Positions 1-13,922 are shown, numbered from the stretch's first letter. The stretch is 64,000 nucleotides of DNA from Colletes latitarsis (GCF_051014445.1 NW_027488368.1:24464001-24528000); one strand, 5' to 3'. A program made the numbers and translations. The notes: a model not told the origin generated them from the letters alone.

Positions 1-2121
1 TGCCTCATAGCGGCGGGACGGGGCCACTCCATCCCGCCGCTATCCGTCCCGGGGCCGCGTTTAGTAGCGGCTGCGAGCCCCAACTCGCAACCGCCCGCGA
101 CCCCGTTTCCACCCCTCGGCGGCCGGGCGTTCATGGCCGCACCAGACCGCCGAGGGTGCCTCCCCTTGCGTCGGACCGGTAGGGGGAGGCACTCCTACCC
201 CCAACCGGTCAGACCCGGCGCCGCCTGGCGGGAGGAGGGTCCCCTCAGGACCCCCCTCCCAGCCTAGGTCATCCGCCACGCCGAGGCGGCCGCCCGCGAC
301 GCCTCGCGACCGGGCGACGACCTCGGGCCACCGCACGAGCGCGAGCTTCAGCGCGCCGCTGAAGTTCGCGCTCCCTCCCCGCGGCCTCCTTCTGCAACAT
401 TACGTTCTCGCAGAAGGAGGCCACGGCCCTCCACTTCTCTTCGCTGCCGAGCATGGCGCGCACCACGCCCGGCAGCGAGACATCCCGCCCGACGACGCGG
501 ACCAGGACACGGCGCTCCCCCTCCCACGCGGGGCATACCTCCAGGGTATGATCCGCCGTGTCCTGCTCAGCGTCGCAGTGGCAGCAACGCGCCGTCGGCT
601 CCTTCCCTATCCGGCACAGGTATCTTCCGAAGCTGCCATGCCCGGAAAATACCTGTGTCAGCCGGTAGGTGAGGCTGCCATGGCCTCTGTCCAGCCACTC
701 CTTCAGGAGTGGCCGAACAGCCCCGACAGTCCGGTGCCCCGCGGTTGGCAGAGACAGCCGCTCCTGCCACGCGAGCAACACGGACTGCCGGGCCTGGCGC
801 TTCAAATCGCCCCAAGCAGGTTCCTGCCCGCCCGGGACCGCCCCCACCCCCGCGCGACGGTCGACGCGGTGCCGGTACATCACCGCGTGCGACCGCGCGA
901 GCAGGTCCATGGGCGGCATCCCCGCTAGAACCGTCGCCGCCTCATGTGACATGGTCCGATACCCGCGGACGACCCTGAGCGCCATGCGCCTCTGCACCCG
1001 ACGCAGCATAGTCATGCTGCGCCGGGAGGCAGCCAGGTCGTCCGCCCAGACGGGGGCCCCGTATAGGGCCACCGACTGGACCATTGCCACATAGAGGCGA
1101 CGAACTCGGCCCGCCGGGCCCCCCAGGTTGGGCAGGATCCGGCCCAGAGCCGCAACCATCCTTTCCAACCGGGGGACCAGGCAGCGGAAATGCTTCTCGA
1201 AACGCCAGTGGCTATCGAGGATCAGCCCCAGATACCTGATCTGGGGCTTCACCTCGATGTCAGCCCCACCCACCCGGATCAGAGGGGGTGGCGGATCCTG
1301 CCGAGGTGAATGAAACGCAATCACCTCGGCCTTATGGACCGCCACCGTCATCCCCATCCCCCTGATCCGGTCGACGACGCGTTGCGACCCCTCCTCCGCG
1401 CGACGCATGGCCGTCCCCCAGTGCGCCCCGACGGCCAGCACCAGTGTGTCATCCGCATAACACACCGTGCTGACGCCGTCGGGGAGGCCGGCCCGCAACA
1501 CCGAGTCGTACGCGATGTTCCACAGGAGTGGCCCGAGGACCGACCCCTGCGGAACACCGCAGTACACCTCTCTCCGCATATCACCATCCCGGCCCGGATA
1601 CTCGATCCACCTGCCGCGGAGATAATCCCCGACGACCGCCCTGAGACAAGGGGGGACTCGATGATATTCGAGTCCCCTCCTTATCTCTTCCCAGGGGAGG
1701 GTGTTAAAGGCATTGGCAATATCCAAGGATATTGCCAATGCCACCCCTCCCCGGGAGACGGCCGCCTCCGAGAGGGCCCTCACACGACCTATCGCGTCGA
1801 TAGTCGATCGGCCCCCCCGGAAACCGAACTGGCAGTCGGCCAGACCGGGATCACCCCGCGACAGGTGCTCGACGAGGCGGGCAGCAATCACCCGCTCGAA
1901 GAGCTTGCCCACCTCGTCGAGGAGACAAATGGGCCGGTATGCGGAGGGAGACTCCGCGGGCCGACCCTCCTTCCGGAGGAGGACCATCCTCGCCACCTTC
2001 CAACTGGGGGGGAATCGCCCGTCCCTCAGGCAGCGGTCGAACAACCGCCTGAGGTCGGCCCCAAGGACGCCCTGGGTCAAGACCCAAACCCGGCCGGGCA
2101 CACCATCCGGACCCGGGGCCG
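1..2121 (-). mobile_element. SatR1 copy A, 5'-truncated R1-clade non-LTR retrotransposon (3' end outside window)
   Basis: This minus-strand copy enters from the left edge, so its poly(A) lies outside the window. Bases 1-268 are 3' UTR and 269-2119 are the RT-to-C-terminus part of ORF2. The copy is 5'-truncated at about 2121, in the codons just before the RT domain, where the full-length copy E continues upstream. The satellite resumes with ATCCCAGACCTAAC then TTGCG (2122-2140), the same junction as copies C, D and H. Its sequence is very close to copies D, E and H, so it is a recent insertion. The left target duplication cannot be seen. Confidence 0.93.
269..2119 (-). pseudogene. ORF2 fragment: reverse transcriptase plus C-terminal zinc knuckle (copy A)
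   Basis: The frame is open for about 616 codons with no stop and matches residues about 446-1060 of the 1060-aa ORF2 of copy E. It starts in the conserved APGPDG segment and keeps RPICLLDEVGK, FGFRGGRST, SLDIANAF (first catalytic Asp), GVPQGSVLGPLLWN and CYADDTLV (catalytic Asp pair). The C-terminal CCHC-type knuckle (C-x2-C-x8-H-x4-C) and the basic RRRGRPPRRGG tail are also present. The endonuclease domain is missing through 5' truncation, so the copy cannot retrotranspose by itself. One visible difference from its sisters is HKAEV where D, E and H have HKTEV. No promoter or true start codon belongs to this fragment. Confidence 0.92.
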
Positions 2122-4906
2122 ATCCCAGACCTAACTTGCGTTATCCTACAAAATATTGATCGAAACCGGGTTTAATTGACTGTTTCAGTGTGGTACCACT
2201 CTACGACGTGATGCAAAGCAGAAAAAACCCTCGCTCAGGTCAATATGTATGTTAAAACCCCGAAAGGATGACCCTGGGCAAATCCCTGGCCTAAGCTATA
2301 CCTAACATGCGTTATCCTCTTAAATATTGATCGAAACCAGGTTTAATGGACAGTTTCAGTGTGGTACCACATTACTACGTGATCCAATCCAGAAAAAGCC
2401 CAGGATCTAGCCAACAAGAATGAGAAATATGCGAAAGTATGAGCCTGATGAGGGCAAATCCTAGACCTAACCCAGGCCTAACACGCGTTATCCTCTAAAA
2501 TATTTATCGAAATCAGGTTTAATGGACAGGTTCTGTGTGGTACCACATTACTACGTGATCCAAACCCGAAAAAACCCAGGATCTGTTCAAGAAGTATGTG
2601 AAAAACGCGAAAGTATGTGCCTGATGAGGGCAAATCCCAGACCTATCCCAGACATAACTTGCGTTAGCCTCTAAAATATTTATCGAAACCAGGTTTAATT
2701 GACTGTTTAAGTGTGGTACAACTTTGCTACGTGATCCAAAGCAGAAAAGCCCCTCGCTCAGGTCAATATGTATGCCAAACTGCGAAAGGATGACCCTGAT
2801 GGGGGCAAATCCCTGGCCTAAGCTAGACCAAACGTGTGTTATCTAAAATATTAATCGAAATCAGGTTTAATGGTCTGTTTCAGTGTGGTACCGCATTACT
2901 ACGTGATCGAAACAAGAAAAAACCCAGGATCTGTTCAAGAATTATGTGAAGAATGCGAAAGCATGATACTGATAAGGGCAAATCCTAGACCTAACCTAGA
3001 CCTAACATGTGTTATCCTCTAAAATATTGACGGAAACCACGTTTAAATGACAGTTTCAGTGTGGTACAACATTACAACGTGATCCAATCCAGAAAAGGCC
3101 CAGGATCTAGCAAACAAGTATGAGAAATATGCGAAAGTATGAGCCTCATGAGGGCAAATCCTAGACCTAACCCAGACCTAACACGCGTTATCCTCTAAAA
3201 TATTTATCGAAATCAGGTTTAATGGACTGTTTCAGGTTGGTACCACATTACTACGAGATCCAAACCAGAAAATACCCAGGATCTGTTCAAGAAGTATGTG
3301 AAGAATGCGAAAGTATGAGTCTGATGAGGGCAAATCCTAGACCTAACCTAGACCTAACGTGTGTTATCCTCCAAAATATTAATCGAAACCAGGTTTAATC
3401 GACTGTTTCAGTGTGGTACCACATTACTACGTGATCGAACCCAGAAAAAGCCGAGGATCTAGCCAACAAGTATGAGAAATATGCGAAATTATGAGCCTGA
3501 TGAGGGCAAATCCTAGACCTGGCACAGACCTAACATGCGTTATCCTCTGAAATATTTATCAAGACCATGTTTAATTGACTGTTTCAGTGTGGTTCCACAT
3601 TACTACGTGATTCAAACCAGAAAAAACCCAGGATCTGTTCAACAAGTACGTGAAAAACGCGAAAGTATGAGCCTGATGAGGGCAAATCCCAGACCTATCC
3701 CAGACATAACTTGCGTTATCCTATAAAATATTTATCGAATCCAGTTTTAATGGACAGTTTTAGTGTGGTACCACTTTACTACGTGATGCAATGCGGAAAA
3801 AACCCTCGATCTGTTCAACAAGTGTGTGAAGAATGCGAAAGTATGAGTCTGATGAGGGAAAATCCCAGGCCTAACCTAGACCTAACATGCGTTATCCACT
3901 ATAATATTAATCGAAACCAGGTTGAATTGACTGTTTCAGTGTGGTACCACATTACTACGTGATCCAAACCAGAAAAAGCCCAGGATCTGTTCAAGAATTA
4001 TGTGAAGAATGCGAAAGTACGAGCCTGATGAGGGCAAATCCCAGATCTATCCCAGACATAACTTGCGTTAGCCTCTAGAATATTGATCGAAACCGGGTTT
4101 AATTGACTGCTTCAGTGTGTTACCACTTTACGACGTGATGCAAAGCAGAAAAAACCCTCGCTCAGGTCAATATGTATGTTAAAACTGCGAAAGGATGACC
4201 CTGATGGGGGCAAATCCCTGGCCTAAGCTAGACCTAACATGCGTTATCCTCTTAAATATTGATCGAAACCAGGTTTAATGGACAGTTTCAGTGTGGTACC
4301 ACATTACTACGTGATCCAATCCAGAAAAAGCCCAGGATCTAGCCAACAAGAATGAGAAGTATGCGAAAGTATGAGCCTGATGAGGGCAAATCCTAGACCT
4401 AACCCAGACCTAACACGCGTTATCCTCTAAAATATTTATCGAAATCAGGTTTAATGGATTGTTTCTGTGTGGTACCACATTACTACGTGATCCAAACCCG
4501 AAAAAACCCAGGATTTGTTCAAGAAGTATGTGAAAAACGCAAAAGTATGAGCCTGATGAGGGCAAATCCCAGATCTATCCTAGACATAACTTGCGTTAGC
4601 CTCTAAAATATTTACCGAAACCAGGTTTAATTGACTGTTTTAGTGTGGTACAACTTTGCTACGTGATCCAAAGCAGAAAAAACCCTCGCTCAGGTCAATA
4701 TGTATGTTAAAACTGTGAAAGGATGACCCTGATGGGGGCAAATCCCTGGCCTAAGCTAGACCTAACGTGTGTTATCTAAAATATTAATCGAAATCAGGTT
4801 TAATGGTCTGTTTCAGTGTGGCACCGCATTACTACGTGATCGAAACAAGAAAGAACCCAGGATCTGTTCAAGAAGTATGTGAAGAATGCGAAAGTATGAG
4901 ACTGAT
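2122..4906 (+). repeat. 176-bp satellite array, block 1
   Basis: This is a head-to-tail array with period 176 bp: the phrase GTTATCCTCT recurs at 2311 and 2487, exactly 176 bp apart. Each monomer carries AAATATTGATCGAAACCAGG, a GTGTGGTACCACATTACTAC segment, GCGAAAGTATGAG and CAGACCTAACATGCG. A run of monomers at about 2135-2960 is repeated at about 4067-4900 (offset about 1932 bp, near 11 monomers), including the odd variants CTCAGGTCAATATGTATG and CCCTGGCCTAAGCTA. The roughly 63-aa open frames are by-products of the repeat. No genes are seen. Confidence 0.97.
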
Positions 4907-5609
4907 CCGTGGCCTCCTTCTGCGAGAACGTAATGTTGCAGAAGGAGGCCGCGGGGAGGGAGCGCGAGCTTCAGCGGCGCGCTGAAGCTCGCGCTCGTGC
5001 GGTGGCCCGAGGTCGTCGCCCGGTCGCGAGGCGTCGCGGGCGGCCGCCTCGGCGTGGCGGATGACCTAGGCTGGGAGGGGGGTCCTGAGGGGACCCTCCT
5101 CCCGCCAGGCGGCGCCGGGTCGGACCGGTTGGGGGTAGGAGTGCCTCCCCCTACCGGTCCGACGCAAGGGGAGGCACCCTCGGCGGTCTGGTGCGGCCAT
5201 GAACGCCCGGCCGCCGAGGGGTGGAAACGGGGTCGCGGGCGGTTGCGAGTTGGGGCTCGCAGCCGCCACTAAACGCGGCCCCGGGACGGATAGCGGCGGG
5301 ATGGAGTGGCCCCGTCCCGCCGCTATGAGGCAGTGTGTCTACTGGGGGGACCGATTGTCCCCCCGGGGGATGGGCGCCAAAGCGCGGGCACGGGGAGGAT
5401 ACCGGAAGAATGCTTCGAGCGATTCCCGATATCCTCCCAAAGCGTGCCGAAGGGTCACCGTGGGGTTTTTAGTGGGTAGGTCCCGCGCCTGTCGTTGTAC
5501 GGGCGCGGGGAATCCCACACACCCCTCCCACCTCTCCCCAAGGAGGTGGGAGGGAGTCTTTCGAAGATTTTCCCCACGACAAAAAAAGAAAAAAAAAAAA
5601 AAAAAAAAA
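4907..5609 (+). mobile_element. SatR1 copy B, short 3'-end fragment with poly(A) and target duplication
   Basis: This is a severely 5'-truncated copy: only the last 51 codons of ORF2, the 3' UTR and an A-rich tail (5581-5609, one G at 5588) were inserted. It is bounded by a perfect 14-bp target duplication AGTATGAGACTGAT at 4893-4906 and 5609-5622. The duplication is 16 bp if the flanking AA, ambiguous with the tail, is counted. This is the signature of target-primed reverse transcription and defines the plus-strand integration position in the monomer. Confidence 0.95.
4909..5064 (+). pseudogene. ORF2 C-terminal remnant (copy B)
   Basis: Fifty-one codons plus TGA match the extreme C-terminus of SatR1 ORF2, from VASFCENVML to the basic tail RRRGRPPRRGG. 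The open frame that reads from the upstream satellite into this region is in a different frame and is accidental. The fragment has no catalytic motif and no function of its own. Confidence 0.88.
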
Positions 5610-7540
5610 GTATGAGACTGATGAGGGCAAATCTTAGACCTAACATGCGTTATCCACTAAAATATTAATCGAAACCAGGTTTAATTGACCCTTTCAGTGT
5701 GGTACCACATTACTACGTGATCCAAACCAGAAAAAACCCAGGGTATGTTCAACAAGTATGTGAAAAACGCGAAAATAAGACCCTGATGAGGGCAAATCCC
5801 ACACCTGTCCCAGACCTAACTTGCGTTATCCTCTAAAATATTGATCGAAACCAGGTTTAATGGACTTTTTCAGTGTGGTACCACATTACTACGTGATCCA
5901 ATCCAGAAGAAACCCAGCATCTGTTCAACAAGTATGTGAAGAATGCGAAAGTATGAGTCTGATGAGGGCAAATCCTAGACCTAACCTAGACCTAACATGT
6001 GTAATACTTTAAAATATTGACGGAAACCAGGTTTAATTGACAGTTTCAGTGTGGTACCACATTACTACGTGAGCCAATCCAGAAAAAACACAGGATGTGT
6101 TCAACAAGTATGTGAAGAATGCGAAAGTATGACCCTGATGAGGGCAAATCCCAGACCTAATCTAGACGGAACAAGTGTTACCCACTAAAATATTAATCGA
6201 AACCAGGTTTAATGATCTGTTTCAGTGTGGTACCACATTGCTACGTGATCGAAACCAAAAAAAACCCAGAATCAGTTCAAGAAGTATGTGAAGAACGCGA
6301 AAGTATGAGACTGATGAGGGCAAATCCTAGACCTAACATGTGTAATCCTCTAAAATATTGACGGAAACCAGGTTTCATGCACTGTATCAGTGTGATACCA
6401 CATTACTACCTGATCCAAATCAGAAAAAGCCAGGGATCTGTTCAACAAGTATGTGAACAACGCGAAAATATGACCCTGATGAGGGCAAATCCCAGACCTA
6501 TCCCAGACATAACTTGCGTTATCCTCTAAAACATTGTTCGAAACCAGGTTTAATTGACTGTTTTAGTGTGGTACCACTTTGCCACGCGATCCAAAGCAGA
6601 AAAAACCCTCGATCAGGACAACATGTATGTTAAAACTGCGAAAGTATAACCGTGATGAGGGAAAATCCCAGGCCTAACCTAGACCTAACATGCGTTATCC
6701 TCAAAATTATTGATCGAAACCAGGTTTAATTGACTATTTCAGTGTGGTACCACATTACTACGTGATCCAAATCAGAAGAAACCCAGCATCTGTTCAACAA
6801 GTATGTGAAGAATGCGAAAGTATGAGTCTCATGAGGGCAAATCCTAGACCTAACCTAGACCTAACATGTGTAATACTTTAAAATATTGACGGAAACCAGG
6901 TTTAATTGACTGTTTCAGTGTGGTACCACATTACTACGTGAGCCAATCCAGAAAAAGCCCAGGATCTAGCCAACAAGTATGAGAAATATGCGAAAGTATG
7001 AGACTGATGACGGCAAATCCTAGACCTAACATGTGTAATCCTCTAAAATATTGACGGAAACCAGGTTTAATTGACAGTTTCAGTGTGGTACCACATTAGT
7101 GCGTGATCCAATCCAGAAAAGCCCAGGATCAGTTCAACAAGTATGTGAAGAATGCAAATGTATGTGTCTGATGAGGGAAAATCCCAGGCCTAACCTAGAC
7201 ATAACATGCGTTATCCTTTAAAATATTGATCGATACCAGGTTTAATGGACTGTTTCAGTGTGGTACCACATTAGTACGTGATCCAAACCAGAAATAGTCA
7301 GGGATCTGTTCAACAACTATGTGAAAAACGCGAAAATATGACCCTGATGAGTGCAAATCCCAGACCTGCCCTAGACCTACCTTGCGTTATCCTATAAAAT
7401 ATTGATCGAAACCAGGTTTAATTGACTGTATCAGTGTGGTACCACTTTACGACGTGATCCAAAGCAGAAAAAACCATCGATCTGTTCAACAAGTACAAGA
7501 AATATGCGAAGGTATGAGCCTGATGAGGGCAAATCCTAGA

Positions 7541-10340
7541 CCAAACCGAGACCTAACATGCGTTATCCTCAAAAATATTGATCGATACCAGGTTTAATCG
7601 ACTCTTTCTGTGTGGTACCACATTACTACGTGATCCAAACTAGAAAAATCCCAGGATCTGTTCAGCAAGTATGTGAAGAATGCAAAAGTATGAGTCTGAT
7701 GGGGGCAAATCCCAGGCCTAGCCTAGACCTAACATGCGTTATCCTCTAAAATATTGATCGAAACCAGGTTTCATGCACTGTATCAGTGTGATACCACATT
7801 ACCACGTGATCCAAACCAGAAAAAATCCCAGGATCTGTTCAACAAGTATGTGAAAAATGCGAAAATATGACCCTGATGAGGGCAAATTCCAGACCTATCC
7901 CAGACATAACTTGCGTTATCCTATAAAATATTGATCGAAACCAGGTTTAATAGACTGTTTCAGTGTGGTACCACATTACTACCTGATCCAAACCGGAAAA
8001 AACTCAGGATGTGTCCAACAAGTATGTGAAGAATGCGAAAGTATGAGTCTGATGAGGGCAAATCACAGGCTTAACCTAGACCTAACATGAGTAATCGTCT
8101 AAAATATTGATCGAAGCCAGGTTTAATCGACTCTTTCTGTGTGGTACCACATTACTACGTGATCCAAACTAGAAAAATCCCAGGATCTGTTCAGCAAGTA
8201 TGTGAAGAATGCAAAAGTATGAGTCTGATGGGGGCAAATCCTAGACCAAACCGAGACCTAACATGCGTTATCCTCAAAAATATTGATCGATACCAGGTTT
8301 AATCGACTCTTTCTGTGTGGTACCACATTACTACGTGATCCAAACTAGAAAAATCCCAGGATCTGTTCAGCAAGTATGTGAAGAATGCAAAAGTATGAGT
8401 CTGATGGGGGCAAATCCCAGGCCTAGCCTACACCTAACATGCGTTATCCTCTAAAATATTGATCGAAACCAGGTTTCATGCACTGTATCAGTGTGATACC
8501 ACATTACCACGTGATCCAAACCAGAAAAAATCCCAGGATCTGTTCAACAAGTATGTGAAAAATGCGAAAATATGACCCTGATGAGGGCAAAATCCAGACC
8601 TATCCCAGACATAACTTGCGTTATCCTATAAAATATTGATCGAAACCAGGTTTAATAGACTGTTTCAGTGTGGTACCACATTACTACCTGATCCAAACCG
8701 GAAAAAACTCAGGATGTGTCCAACAAGTATGTGAAGAATGCGAAAGTATGAGTCTGATGAGGGCAAATCCCAGGCTTAACCTAGACCTAACATGAGTAAT
8801 CGTCTAAAATATTGATCGAAGCCAGGTTTCATGCACTGTATCAGTGTGATACCATATTACCACGTGATCCAAACCAGAAAAAATCCCAGGATCTGTTCAA
8901 CAAGTATGTGAAAAATGCGAAAATATGACCCTGATGAGGGCAAATCCCAGGCCTAATCTAGAACTAACATGAGTTATCGTCTAAAATAATAATCGAAACC
9001 AGGTTTAATGGACTGTTTCAGTGTGGTACCACTTTACTACGTGATCCAAAGCTGAAAAAACCCCCGATCAAGTCGACATGTATGTTAAAACTGCGAAAGT
9101 ATGACCCTGATGAGGGCAAATTCCAGACCTATCCCAGACCTAGCTTGCGTTATCCTCTAAAATATTGATCGAAACCAGGTTTAATAGACTGTTTCAGTGT
9201 GGTACCACATTACTACCTGATCCAAACCGGAAAAAACTCAGGATGTGTTCAACAAGTATGTGAAGAATGCGAAAGTATGAGACTGCTGAGGGCAAATCCT
9301 AGACCTGACATGTGTAATCCTCTAAAATATTGACGGAAACCAGGTTTAATTGACAGTTTCAGTGTGGCACCACATTACTACGTGATCCAAACCAGAAAAA
9401 ACCCAGGATCTGTTCAACTCGTATGTGAAGAATGCGAAAGTCTGAGTCTGATGAGGGCAAATCCCAGGCTTAACCTAGACCTAACATGAGTAATCGTCTA
9501 AAATATTGATCGAAGCCAGGTTTCATGCACTGTATCAGTGTGATACCATATTACCACGTGATCCAAACCAGAAAAAATCCCAGGATCTGTTCAACAAGTA
9601 TGTGAAAAATGCGAAAATATGACCCTGATGAGGGCAAATCCCAGGCCTAATCTAGAACTAACATGAGTTATCGTCTAAAATAATAATCGAAACCAGGTTT
9701 AATGGACTGTTTCAGTGTGGTACCACTTTACTACGTGATCCAAAGCTGAAAAAACCCCCGATCAAGTCGACATGTATGTTAAAACTGCGAAAGTATGACC
9801 CTGATGAGGGCAAATTCCAGACCTATCCCAGACCTAGCTTGCGTTATCCTCTAAAATATTGATCGAAACCAGGTTTAATAGACTGTTTCAGTGTGGTACC
9901 ACATTACTACCTGATCCAAACCGGAAAAAACTCAGGATGTGTTCAACAAGTATGTGAAGAATGCGAAAGTATGAGACTGCTGAGGGCAAATCCTAGACCT
10001 GACATGTGTAATCCTCTAAAATATTGACGGAAACCAGGTTTAATTGACAGTTTCAGTGTGGCACCACATTACTACGTGATCCAAACCAGAAAAAACCCAG
10101 GATCTGTTCAACTCGTATGTGAAGAATGCGAAAGTCTGAGTCTGATGAGGGCAAATCCCAGGCTTAACCTAGACCTAACATGAGTAATCGTCTAAAATAT
10201 TGATCGAAGCCAGGTTTCATGCACTGTATCAGTGTGATACCATATTACCACGTGATCCAAACCAGAAAAAATCCCAGGATCTGTTCAACAAGTATGTGAA
10301 AAATGCGAAAATATGACCCTGATGAGGGCAAATTCCAGAC
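7541..10340 (+). repeat. Higher-order repeat of four monomers (694-705 bp period)
   Basis: Marker phrases recur at four-monomer spacing. CCAAACCGAG occurs at 7541 and 8246 (705 bp). GCCAGGTTTCATGCACTG follows a variant CGAA at 8821, 9515 and 10209 (694 bp each). The two 694-bp units 8821-9514 and 9515-10208 look essentially identical by eye, and a third starts at 10209 and diverges near 10335. This is typical of recent unequal exchange or amplification in a satellite array. Confidence 0.85.
8136..9190 (+). repeat. 1.05-kb satellite segment duplicated at 13923-14977
   Basis: This segment aligns with 13923-14977 at a constant offset of 5787 bp with only a few differences seen (for example CCAAACCAG versus CCAAACCTG near 8868/14657). 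Both copies share private variants such as CCTAGCCTACACCTAAC (8423) and GGGCAAAATCCAGACC (8583), so one derives from the other. Confidence 0.82.
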
Positions 10341-13300
10341 CTATCCCAGACATAACTTGCGTTATCCTCAAAAATATTGACGGAAACCAGGTTTAATTGA
10401 AAGTTTCAGTGTGGTACCACATTACTACCTGATCCCAACCGGAAAAAACTCCGGATGTGTTCAACAAGTATGATAAGAATGCGAAAGTATGAGTCTGATG
10501 AGGGCAAATCCCAGGCCTAACCTAGACCTAACATGAGTTATCGTCTAATATATTGATCGAAACCACGTTTAATGGACTGTTTCAGTGTGGTACCACATTA
10601 CTACGTGATCCAATCCAGAAAATGCCCAGGATTTCTTCAACAAGTATGTGACGAATGCGAAAGTATGAGTCTGATGAGGGAAAATCCCAGGCCTAACCTA
10701 GACCTAACATGCGTTATCCTCTAAAATATTGATCGAAACCAGGTTTAATGGACTGTTTCAGTGTGGTACCACTTTACTACTTGATCCAAAGCTGAAAAAA
10801 ACCCTCGAGCAGGTCAACATGTATGTTAAAACTGCGAAAGTATGAGCCTGATGAGGGCAAATCCTAGACCTAGCCCAGACCTAACATGCGTTATCCTCTG
10901 AAATATTTATCAAGACCATGTTTAATTGACTGTTTCAGTGTGGTACCACATTACTACGTGATCCAAACCAGAAAGAAACCAGGATCTGTTCAAGAAGCTT
11001 GCGAAGAATGCGAAAGTATGAGGCTGATGAGGGCAAATGCTAGACCTAACCTAGACCTAACATGTGTTATCCTGTAAAATATTGACGGAAACCAGGTTTA
11101 ATTGACAGTTTCAGTGTGGTACCACATTACTACGTGATCCAATCCAGAAAAGCCCAGGATCAGTTCAACAAGTATGTGAAGAATGCAAATGTATGTGTCT
11201 GATGAGGGAAAATCCCAGGCCTAACCTAGACATAACATGCGTTATCCTCTAAAATATTGATCGAAACCAGGATTAATCGACTGTTTCAGTGGGGTACGAC
11301 ATTACTACGTGATCGAAAACAGAAGAAACCCAGGATCTGTTCAACAAGTATGTGAAGAATGCGAAAGTATGAGTCTGCTGAGGGAAATTCCCAGGCCTAA
11401 CCTAGACCAAACATGCGGTATCCCCAAAAATATTGATCGAAGCAAGGTTTAATGGACTGTTTTAGTGTGGTACCACATTACTACGTGATCCAAAGCAGAA
11501 AAAGCCAGGGATCTGTTCAACAAGTATGTGAAAAACGCGAAAATATGACCCTGATGAGGGCAAATCCCAGACCTATCCCAGACCTAGCTTGCGTTATCCT
11601 ATAAAATATTGATCGAAACCAGGTTTAATGGACTGTTTCAGTGTGGTACCACGTTACTACGTGATCCAAAGCAGAAAAAACCCTCGATCATGTCGACATG
11701 TATGTTAAAACTGCGAATGTATGACCCTGATGAGGGCAAATCCCAGACCTGTCCCAGACCTAGCTTGCGTTATCCTCTAAAATATTGTTCGAAACCATGT
11801 TTACTGGACTGTATCAGTGTGATACCACATTACCACGTGATTCAAACCAGAAAAAGCCCGGGATCTGGCCAACAAGTATGCGAAAAATGTGAAAGTATGA
11901 CCCTGATGTGGGCAAATCTCTGGCCTAACCTAGACCTAATGCGTTATCCTCTAAAATATTGATCGAAACAAGGTTTAACCGACTGTTGCAGTATGGTACC
12001 ACATTACAACGTGATCCAAACCTTTAGAAAACCCAGGAACTGTACAACAAGTATGTGAAGAATACGAAAGTATGGGTCTGATGAGGGCAAATCCCAGGCC
12101 TAACCTAGTCATAACATGCGTTATCCTCTAAAATATTGATCGAATCCAGGTTTAATTGACTGTTTCAGTGTGGTACCACATTACTACGTGATCTAATCCA
12201 GAAGAAGCCCAGGATATAGCCAACAAGTATGAGAAATATGCGGAAGTATGAGCCTGATGAGGGCAAATCCTAGACCTAGCCCAGACCTAACATGCGTTAT
12301 CCTCTGAAATATTGACGGAAACCAGGTTTAATTGACAGTATCAGTGTGGCACCACATTACTACGTGATCCAAACCAGAAAAAACCCAGGATCTGTTCAAA
12401 ATGTATGTGAAGAATGCAAGAGTCTGAGTCTGATGAGGGAAAATCCCAGGCCTAACCTAGACGTAACATGCGTTGTCCACTAAAATATTGATCGAAACCA
12501 GGTTTACTGGACTGTTTCAGTGTGGTACCACATTACTACGTGATCGAAACCAGAAAAAGCCCAGAATCTGTTCAACAAGTATGTGAAGAATGCGAAAGTA
12601 TGAGTCTGATGAGAGCAAATCCCAGACCTAACCTAGACCTAATATGCGTTATCCTCTAAAATATTGATCGAATCCAGTTTTAATGGACTGTTTTAGTGTG
12701 GTACCACTTTACTACGTGATCCAATGCAGAAAAAACCCTCGATCAGGTCAACAAGTATGAGAAATATGCGGAAGTATGAGAATGATGAGGGCAAATCCTA
12801 GACCTAACCTAAACCTAACATGTCTTATCCTGTAAAATATTGACGGAAAACAGGTTTAATTGTCAGTTTCAGTGCGGTACCAAATTACTACGTGATACAA
12901 ACTAGAAAAAACCCAGGATCTGTCCAACAAGTATATGAAGAATGCGAAAGTATGAGACTGATGAGGGCAAATCCCAGGCCTATCCCAGACCTAACATGCG
13001 TTATCCTCAATAATATTAACCGAAACCAGGGTTAATCGACTGTTTCAGTGTGGTACCACATTACTCCGTTATCGAAACCAGAAAAAACCCAGGATCTGTT
13101 CAAGAAGTTTGTGAACAATACGGAAGTATGACCCTGATGAGGGCAAATCCTAGACCTAACCTAGACCTAACATGTGTTATCCTCTAAAATATTGACGCAA
13201 ACCAGGTTTCGTGGACTGTATCAGTGTGATGCCACATTGCCACGTGATCCAAACCAGAAAAAGCCCGGGATCTGGCCAACAAGTATGCGAAAAATGTGAA

Positions 13301-13922
13301 AGTATGACCCTGATGTGGGCAAATCTCTGTCCTAACCGAGACCTAACATGCGTTATCTAAAAAATTGACCGAAACCAGGTGTAAATGACTGTTTCAGTGT
13401 GGCACCACATTACTACGTGATCCAAAGCAGAAAAAGCCCGGGATCTGGCCAACAAGTATGCGAAAAATGTGAAAGTATGACCCTGATGTGGGCAAATCTC
13501 TGGCCTAACCTAGACCTAAAATGCGTTATCCTCTAAAATATTGATCGAAACAAGGTTTAACCGACTGTTGCAGTATGGTACCACATTACACCGTGATCCA
13601 AACCTTTAAAAAACCCAGGATCTGTACAACAAGTATGTGAAGAATACGAAAGTATGGGTCTGATGAGGGCAAATCCCAGGCCTAACCTAGTCATAACATG
13701 CGTTATCCTCAATAATATTGATCGAAACCAGGTTTAATCGACTGTGTCAGTGTGGTACCACATTACTCCGTTATCGAAACCAGAAAAAACCCAGGATCTG
13801 TTCAAGAAGTATGTGAACAATCCGAAAGTATGACCCTGATGAGGGCAAATCCCAGACCTAACCTAGACCTAACATGCGTTATCCTCAAAAATATTGATCG
13901 AAACAAGGTTTAATGGACTGTT

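Noticed and set aside
3535..3726. Recurring open frames of about 63 aa (MRYPLKY...) across the satellite, also at 10886, 48731, 53126, 54708, 56819 and 62175
   Set aside because: They start at the same monomer position and stop about one monomer later because 176 is not a multiple of three. They are repeat by-products with no family similarity that I recognise.
2122..4906. CENP-B box in the monomer
   Set aside because: Neither strand of the monomer shows the TTCG...A..CGGG pattern. CGAAACC alone is not enough.
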